Shown one piece after another: positions 56,318 to 64,000 of a stretch of 64,000 nucleotides of DNA (position 1 is its first letter; the number at the start of each line of letters is the position of its first letter). A model generated the notes under the pieces. That model was not told the origin of the DNA and made no database searches. It worked only from the letters and a program-made list of their open reading frames with translations. The position numbers were made by a program, and so were the translations under genes. Origin of the DNA: Massariosphaeria phaeospora (lineage: Eukaryota; Ascomycota; Dothideomycetes; Pleosporales); NCBI GenBank assembly GCA_011032825.1, contig JAADJZ010000012.1, positions 806,001 through 870,000 of the forward strand, written 5' to 3'.

Positions 56318-58212
56318 CTACAACCGCTGCTCAAACCTCCTCTTGCGCTGCACCTCGTAGTCCTTCGCCTTCTGCTTCGCCCTCACCCTCCTCAGCTCGT
56401 CGGGATCCGCCTTATTCGACCTGCCCAAGATCGCATAGGCCGACTTAACAACGCGCCTCGCAACAAGACTAGGCTTGTAGTTGCGCCACACCCAGTTCAC
56501 CTTCTCGCCCAAGCCCTTCGGCGCGCCGTCATCGAAGTCCACGTCGCGGTCGGGGTATTGCGAGTCGATGACGGGCCGCGGCTTGCGCATGTGCGCGGGC
56601 ACTACGGCGCCGGTCTTGAGCGTGATGCCGCGCGCCTTGATGGCCTCTTCGTCGGAGCCGCGTACCTTGGCCGCCCGTCCTTGGGTGGGGACTTGATATG
56701 TTACCTTGCCGTCCTCGCCTGTGATAGCATCGAGCTTGATTTCGCCACTCACTACTTTTGAGAAGAGCGCGTTGCTTTCCGGCGTCGGCAGCGCGTGGAG
56801 CCTGAAAACCCTGCGGAACCAGGCCTGCCGGAGCAGGTAGCCAGTGCACACACCAAGGCAGGTGGTGGTAAGGAAGTAGATTTGAAGAGCGGCAGGCTGG
56901 TAAAAGGTGATGGCCATCATTATTACGGGAAACACGACCTGCAGCGTTTTCCGCGCGTCCGCTTGAGTGTTTTCGTTCTGTAAGCCCGTCTCTCCACCAA
57001 GCTGACGACATCGTGTCAGTATCAAGCTAAAGCCGTAGGGAAGTCGGCGCATGTAGACATACCTTGAGCAAGGCGTAAGAGACACCGCCAGTTATGACTG
57101 GGAGTATATAGTACGGGTCCGAAACGCTTAGATTCTGGAACCAGAGAAAGCCCTGCTCGGTAAGGCCTGGGGCGGGCAAGTCAGAGATCCCTCTTAAGCA
57201 CCTGAAAGCTCCAAAACCGAAGACGACTTGTACGGCCATGGGTTTCAAGGCCGCAAATGGATCGACTCCGACTTCTTTGTATACCATGCTTTGACGCTGC
57301 TTGGCAGTTTGTTGCCTTGCTACATCGCCGCTTTTTATCGCCAGTTTCGTTTCTTTCTCGTAACTCTCTGTAAGGGGCTTCATAGCGGCCATCTTCGCCA
57401 TGCTATGTGAGCCTTGCATCTGGAAATAAAACATAAAGGATCGTAGCACCAAGCCCGATGCGATGATAGAGCCACCCCACCCTAGATCCCCCATGATGTA
57501 GATGTGCTCGATCATCCACTCAAAGAAAGCTGATGTGCCCCATCCATAATCCAATCCTAATGCCTTCAGCTGACCCAATTGCGTGAGCGCATTAGAGGGG
57601 TCCAAGGGCACGATTTCGGCAGGAGGTGGTATGGCTTTGATATTGAGGAGCTCTTCGAGAGTCTGCGGGTCTTGTGTCGAGGCGCTTTCTACCACTGCGG
57701 GCTGATCAATCCCAGCGGGTGCAAGCTCGGGGGTGGCGGTCGTCATAACAGGTTCTGGCACTGCAGCGGGGTCGATGAGGTTCTCGGACGAGGTTGTGAC
57801 AGCGCCAGCGGCCGGAGGAGTACTCGATTGACCCCATGACCACGGTGCATACCAGGAGCCATAGCGGACCGAAGACGCGGCGAAGAGGGTGTGTTGAGGG
57901 GTCGACGCTCCGGCTCTCCAGTTGGTTGATTGGAGCGGGTTGGTTCTACTCGAGAGCTTGGTCCGGGTGGGCTTTCGGGGAATCGAGGAGAACTAGAATC
58001 ACAATGTCAGCAAGCTATGTTTGATGCAACAGGACTAAGAGTCCTAGCAGTCGTGAAGCTAGATGCGGAAGCGCGATGCGGGCGTGAAGGCCGCTGGCAT
58101 TGGACGCAACAGGAATACGCACTTGTCTTGCCGCGATGGAGCGATTGCTCAAATATGGTCGCGGAATTGAAAGAGCGAAATGCGCGGGCCGCAGCCCTCT
58201 GCTTGGAAGCAT
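56318..58212 (-). CDS. OXA1: Mitochondrial inner membrane insertase Oxa1
   Basis: ATG 58212; exons 58212-58036, 57992-57063 and 57001-56318, introns 43 and 61 nt; 596 residues. The N-terminus is a typical matrix-targeting presequence (LPSRGLRPAHFALSIPRPYL; Arg-rich, no acid). After a Ser/Pro-rich region, the YidC/Oxa1 core begins at GLDYGWGTSAFFEWMIEHIY. The expected transmembrane segments are visible (SIIASGLVLRSFMFYFQMQG; VVFGFGAFRCLRGI; DPYYILPVITGGVSYALLK; VVFPVIMMAITFYQPAALQI), joined at the last intron. The C-terminal tail is long and basic (RRVRAKQKAKDYEVQRKRR), as in ribosome-binding Oxa1 tails. It inserts mitochondrially encoded and some imported proteins from the matrix into the inner membrane. 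Intron 1 is very short and has a weak GTCCTG donor, so the presequence junction is the least certain part. Confidence 0.88.
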
Positions 58213-58902
58213 GTTCAGTTGTCGTCTGAAGATGCGGAGGAGCGCGGCCAATTCGAAAAAGATGAGGGCGCCAAGACTTGAGTTGGCCAAAGCGGGCCCC
58301 CACCCCTGGCAGTCCATCTGGTGAAGATGGACATGAGCCATTCCTATGACAGTATGCGATTTTCTTGTAATGAAGAGACTCGTCTGATCCATTTCGACTA
58401 ATTTCGGACTTTATTGGAAATCTACTCTGAGGGGTGCTGCTGCGCAGGTGCTACAATAAGTTCTCATGCAATCAACAAAGCACATCAAGACATACCACAT
58501 TACTCAAGACATTAACTTTTGATTCTAGACTATCCCTGCATACAAAACTGAGTTTTGCCATAACTAGACATTCGAGCAAGCATCGCCGTAGCGGCCCTGC
58601 GTAGACACACACCCCTCAGGGTGTGAAACATAGAACATGGGACCATCAGAACATGGTAGAATACAATGCAGAGCCCCTTCGAATGCAACTCCACCGAAGA
58701 AAAAAGGCCTGACCTCCTGAACAGGTAGACTACAGACGTAAGAGAAACACGCAAGACTGCATCGATACAAAGAAATAACCGCCGGAATCGTGTCGGGTCG
58801 TGAACCTAGGATACAGAGACAATGCATAGACTCCGAATGCCCGCAAACGCCATAGGAAATGATCCGTCGCCCATCTAGATGCGGGTTAAAGGTTACAGTC
58901 AT
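58213..58902. other. Intergenic, nothing recognised
   Basis: 5' flank of OXA1 and 3' flank of the KDM5 gene; a minus-strand open frame extends upstream of the OXA1 ATG but is not coding-like. Confidence 0.5.
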
Positions 58903-61900
58903 TTAGTCCACGTAGAGGTTTCCCTCGGTGACAGCTAAAGCTTCCTCGGCCTGGCCACCCCCAACCTCCACCAGGTCACCAAACATCTCTTGGTGGCCGC
59001 TGCTAGAGCTCTTGAAAGGGTCCTGGATTGGACTGGTTGGTCCTTGTTCATGGCCGTCGAACAGACCGGGATCGATTGGCTGGATCGATGTGTTGCCGCC
59101 AAAGTTGAGAGCATTAGTAGTGAACGTCGGCGAATTAGTGTATCCCGAAGTCGATGGCACGGAGTTGAAGTAGTCCTGGTCGCCAAAGCCACGACGCATT
59201 CCAGGCGGCTCGCCCGGTGGCGTGTGGGACGGCTCAGGGGCAGGCTGGAGTGACTGAGGTTTGCCAGGCTCCATAGACTTGCCCGGCTTGAACGTGTGTG
59301 TTTTGGTTCGGTAGTGTTGAGGCAAATCATCCGGGTTTGTAATTCCCAGCTGGTTCATCAACTTCTGCTGTTTCGTGGGACGAGGCTTTCGCGTTGAGAG
59401 AGACACTTGAAGAATAGGCGGAGGAGCCGGCGCAACTGGCGCCCATCTATGCAACTCCTGTCGAAAGAAGTTGATCTCGTTGGAAAGAAGAATTTCTGCC
59501 CCTTCTAACTTACGAAGATAGAAACGTTGTGTTGTGAGCTCATCCGGGCTCGACATCAGTGGGTTGATGTACCTGGCTACATAATCACGGAACCTAGTGC
59601 CATGGTCGATGATCGATTCGAGGGTGTCTTCTTCTTCTGGCTGGAATGGCATAGTTGGAAGCTCATCTTGCCAGACAAGCAGATCTTCCAATTTCGGCCG
59701 AGTAGCGTCCCGCGGAATCTTCACTCGATAATCGCAGATGGGGCATGTATACTTGTCGTCTTCCTTGAGTTTGCCTCTCGCGATCTTGAGACACTTGCCA
59801 TGATACCTAAAACTGTTAGCTTCTGCTCAAACAACTTGAGGCAGGACAACATACCACTCGTGACACAGCTCACACTCGATCATCATACCAGCTTCAGGCT
59901 TGCGACAGATGCAGAAAACATCACGACTAGATCCTGAGCCATCCACATCCCCTTCGTCCGTGGGAGTTTGCTCTCGAGAGGCTGGCTCGACAGGCATGCG
60001 GGGTTGATCTGAAAGATCAAAACAGGATCGGTTCCGGTCATCGACCTGCTTCATATGCGCGTGCAGGATATGGAGAGGCGCGTTGGCTTTGCCGAACAGC
60101 TTTTTCCCACGCCGCATCCAATCCTCATGTCGCTTTTGCTCCTTTTCAAGATCAATGGTCCCAGAGGGCTTGCTGTTAAGTACAGTGAGTGCCTCCATAG
60201 CATTGCGAACTTCCATATACTTGGGTCGCTGGCGGAAGTCCGGATTTTTACTGCGCTCATACAGAGACATTATCAGCTCCTGCGCATCGCGCTGCTTCTT
60301 AAGAATAGCATCGACAGCGGCCAACGTTTCCGGCTTGACGGGCAGAGTAGTAGCTTGTTTAGAAAGAGCATCTAACTGTTGGTAGTGAACGTTCTCGACG
60401 GACATTAGCTCTTGTGCCTTCGCCTCCCACAACTCACCCTGTACCTTTTTCTCTTGGAGATATCGAATCTCTGGATGGTGCTCAGGGATAGCCTCTTCAA
60501 GACCTTGAGCTATAAGGTCCGTGACTTCTTGTAAAGTCGATCGCTCGAACCTGAGATCATGAACTGTTTTAAGCCATTTCAACTGCCGCACCACTTTTTC
60601 AAGTGCCTCAATTTCGGGGATGTCGACATTGAAAGCCTTCCCCTCTTCCAGCAGGTCGTCTAAAGTGGCGATTCGGAAGTGAGCTGGACTGTCCCGCAGG
60701 GCTATGCCTGCCCTTTGTGTATACTCCGTTATGCTATCGTAACGTTCTCGAAGCGCAACGATTTCCGAGCTGTCGAAACATAGGTTGTCGGCCGTGGAGA
60801 GCAGCTTCTTCATATTGTCGACGTTGCGGTACTCACGCTCTTTCTCGTCTGCTTCTGCTGCTGACGCTGCTTTGCTGGCCGCTCCGCGTCCTCTCCATAC
60901 TCGTTCGTTCTTCCGTCGGTTTTGCTGTTTCCGCGTAGTATAACTAAGTGCCTCCTCTGCTACCTCAGAGCATTTCTCAACAAACTCCTTCAGGTCCGGT
61001 AAGCCGCTCAAGTCCCAATCGATCTTCTCTCCCTCACTTAGCAGTGCGCGCAAAGCCTTAAGCTGTGGTCTGGGCCCGTTTTCTAGAACACTGTCCAGCT
61101 TGGCTTCCCAAGCTTCTGGAGTATCGGCTTTGTCTATCACCTTCTGTGCGGTCGTTGAGAGAGCTTCATCCGTCATTCTGTACATGAGGGTATGTTCGTG
61201 ACGGAGACCGAGGTATCGGTCGACCTCGAAGTTTCCTTGACAGCACCCAAACCAGCCGGCGTGTCGCAAACAGAGCACCTTCTTCGTATTGGAACAGTAG
61301 AATCGAGAAAGATAACTATACGCCTTGCAAAAGTAACAGATTAGTTCGTCTTCGTGCACATCTTTCTCTTCGACCAGATGTTCCATCTCGCACTTCGTTT
61401 CAGCGTCTCCAGTGCCATCTATTGGGCAAGTGTGCTCTTGGGACGCCTTATGCTTGTCGAGGAATTCTGCTCTTAACTGAAGTTCCCGGTCTCGCATTCG
61501 CTCTAGTGCAGGGCCCAACCATTTGGCAGTCTTGATAGTGACGTCTTTCCGCGCTGCAGCTGCCAACAGTAGTTCGTCGTGCGAAAAGCAGGGTTGCCGC
61601 CGGTAGTCTCGCAAACGCTCAACACCAAGCTCGCCGGAAGGCTCCCAGTCAAACGGAGCAAAGTTGACAGCTTCATTGAAATTGAAACCGTGATTGAACC
61701 CCGCATGGTAAGCTTGAGGGAAGGTGAGGACGAATTCTCCCGCCCGTTGATCCAGCGCGTAAACAGTAACGCCAGCCTTCTTCAGTTGGTCTGGAGTTAA
61801 CAAAGTCACCAATTGGAAGAGAAGGTCGGGCTGCCTCTCGAAGAGCTCTGGAACAGCGTCGCGCATGGCCTGCTCAAACTTCTGTGCGTCTTCAGCTGGA

Positions 61901-64000
61901 ATGCCATACCATGTTTTGGTTGCACCAAAATGTTGATAATTGGCAGAGTAGGTATAGTGGTCCTCGTTGTGCCAGCAGAAGGTTGAGAAAACCATGCCGA
62001 CGTACAACCAAGGAACAGTCATGCCGGAGATGTCGGACTTGATGTGGCGGAAGAGCGACTCTGGGTTGTATGGAAGTATGTTCAGGTTCCAAGGGTCAGT
62101 CGCATACTCATCGCGGGGATTGCGTTCAATGGTCGGAAACCCACTTCCGTGGGTCGTCGAATGGATATCTGCGCCATATTCCACTTCCACCGTCTCAGTA
62201 ATGCTTTCCACTAGTCTCCAGAACTCGCGCTCAACATCGTCCTCTGTTACTGGCTTCGAGGTATTCGTGGCAGGATCCAAAGCCAGTTTGTTGGCGAAGT
62301 GAGCTTGCTTGAAGCTATGGGCTCTCTCTTGAAACTGCTTGAGCGAGTAGACACCTCCTTCCTCGAACCCAAATTCGCCTGTACCAACAAGGCACTTAGG
62401 ACAATGCCAGTCATTGTCGGGGATACCTTTGACAGGCGGGTCGAGGCAGTAGCCGTGGTAGCCGGCTTCACAACTATCACAGAGCAGGATGTTAGACGGA
62501 TCGTTGTCAGTACCGCAAGTCTCGCATCGCTAGAATATGTAATTAGCATAGCTTTTTAACATGGAAATCATTTTGGGGACGAGGCACTTACATCTCCGGG
62601 GCGCTCATCGGGCGCTCGCACCCGTGGGTTCACCTGACGACCTGGGGTTGTTTGTCGGGGCTGGGTCATGTGCGAGCCCGCCACGGTTGGTGCCGCGTCT
62701 GCACGTCTTATGTTAGCCGGGTTCAACAGCCAATGAGAATTATAGCGCGTCTATTAGGTGTGCCTGGGTCGAGACCAGCATGCGCATGTAACCCTGATTC
62801 AACGACGGGTGGAGATGGGCTGCAGGACGTCTGCACGCACGGAATACGCTTACCTTGCTTTACTCGCTTACTGCGCCGCCCATTCGCCGCGTCTACCTCG
62901 CTGTTCGTACCGCTCTCTGTCTCTTGGGACAGCGTTCGCTTGAGGTGATTGAATGCCTGCCCGCTCGAGAGCGGAGTCAGACCGAGGACTGACGGTCGCA
63001 AGTCTGGTGTGTTGTGCGCTGACAGCATAGGGCTGCCGCCATTCCGGAGTGGTGTCGAGGTTCGCGAGTCACCGTTGTCTCGATGGATGCCATTGGGTAC
63101 GTTTACGGCTGAGAAAGAGCCTGGAGTAGACGCTGGTAGTGGTGGTGGTTGTGGTGGATATGCCGGCTGTGCATTGACGGCTGTGAAACCCCCGGCATTG
63201 ACTGGTGTGAAGCCCGAGGACATGGCTGGGCGAGGCAACTCTGGCGGCGGAGTCGGCGCAGCCTCACTATGAAGCGAAGCGTTGAGCACTGTGGATGCCC
63301 TCACCGCGGGAGAATCTATACCTCCCGTAGGAGTGCCCTGGTTCGACCTCTTCATCGGGGACTCCGCCGGCGATGGAGTGAACGGACCGCCGTTCTCGTA
63401 CTCGAGCATTTGTTGTACGCCAGGCTTGACGACCCGAAGATACTCTTCGTATGGATGGAGCCATTTTTGATACGAGTTTTTTAGTGAGGTTGACAGTGAT
63501 GACATTATCTTGCCACTGTAGCCTAGGTCTCGTCCAATTTCGGCCCATTTCTTCTGCTTGCACACACGTTCAAACCCGCCTCTAGTCTCGACAGCCTTCT
63601 TCAGCTTGTACAGGTCTAATGGTCGCTTGTCGACACTAGGGAATCGAGTAAGACTGTTGCCGTGCTGCTTGTGGAATTTGGCGAGCTGGTCCAGGTAATT
63701 GAGGTTGGAACGTGTACCTACAAGTCAAAATCAGTTTCAGCGTAGCGAGATAGAATCACGTTTTTTCTTACCTCCTTCAACAGAGTTCAATTCTTGTCGT
63801 CGGGTTCGGAAGTGGAAGCGCTGTAAGATATGTTAGCTATGGTTCTTTGGACATACTCCCGTGAGAGCCGGTTTTTTTTCATATAGAACGACGTACCTCG
63901 GTATCAACGGCGAACGGCGGATTCCAAGAGTCGGGCGGAACAATCTTCGCGATGCCGTATTTCTGGGCCTCTTCCCGAATGCTCTGGATATATTGCACCG
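58903..64000 (-). CDS. KDM5/Jarid1-type histone H3K4 demethylase, 5' end beyond the window
   Basis: Exons >64000-63897, 63820-63772, 63717-62854, 62698-62592, 62529-59855 and 59806-58903; about 1567 residues visible. Domains are in the canonical KDM5 order. JmjN tail: KIVPPDSWNPPF. ARID: FHKQHGNSLTRFPSVDKRPL, KAVETRGGFERV, WAEIGRDLGYS. PHD1: CETCGTDNDPSNILLCDSCE...HC...C. JmjC with the Fe(II) site in WHNEDHYTYSANY (H and E) and the second His in NHGFNFNEAVNFAP. C5HC2 finger: CYFCKAYSYLSRFYC...CLRHAGWFGCC. PLU-1-like helical region. PHD2: CICRKPEAGMMIECELCHEW, completed across the last intron by YHGKCLKI and CPIC. It removes methyl groups from H3K4me3/me2 using 2-oxoglutarate and acts as a transcriptional repressor. 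The 5' start (JmjN front) lies outside. Confidence 0.92.

Overview
The window is nuclear DNA of a filamentous ascomycete, most likely a dothideomycete. The evidence is the short spliceosomal introns (about 43-155 nt, GT-AG with CTAAC or CTGAC-type branch points), the absence of operons, and typical filamentous-fungal families (HET, HapX-like bZIP, DUF3405, DUF8021, ArsH, KDM5). All gene models below are read by eye from splice signals and reading frames; no search was run.

Left part (1-13.1 kb) is repeat-rich and gene-poor. It holds the 3' tip of an unknown gene (1-177), a GRF zinc-finger protein (2434-3564, minus), and a Tad/I-type LINE retrotransposon (5265-11788) whose reading frames are interrupted by five intron-like segments. 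Directly downstream is an intron-dense locus of unknown product (11863-13100).

Middle-left part (13.4-25.6 kb) mixes intact genes (a carbonyl-reductase-like SDR and an AT-hook protein) with four genes that look broken: an F-box-like protein, a DUF8021 protein, a TPR/DUF4470 protein and a cytochrome P450. Each has an in-frame stop and/or a frame change.

Middle part (26-48 kb) is accessory-looking. It carries a hypothetical protein, a HapX-like iron regulator, a 625-bp block of degenerate tandem repeats, a large zinc finger-kinase-vWA-like fusion, a secreted M14 carboxypeptidase, a HET-domain protein, a small bZIP factor and an ArsH flavoprotein. Three short hairpins lie upstream of the kinase fusion.

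Right part (49-64 kb) is conserved housekeeping sequence: DUF3405 membrane protein, SEP/UBX Cdc48 cofactor, Mim1 and Oxa1 (both mitochondrial membrane-protein biogenesis factors), and a KDM5-type H3K4 demethylase that runs off the right edge.

Most notable: the LINE, because one intron splits the codon of the presumed catalytic Asp of reverse transcriptase motif A, so an active enzyme appears to need splicing; and the intron-dense locus next to it.
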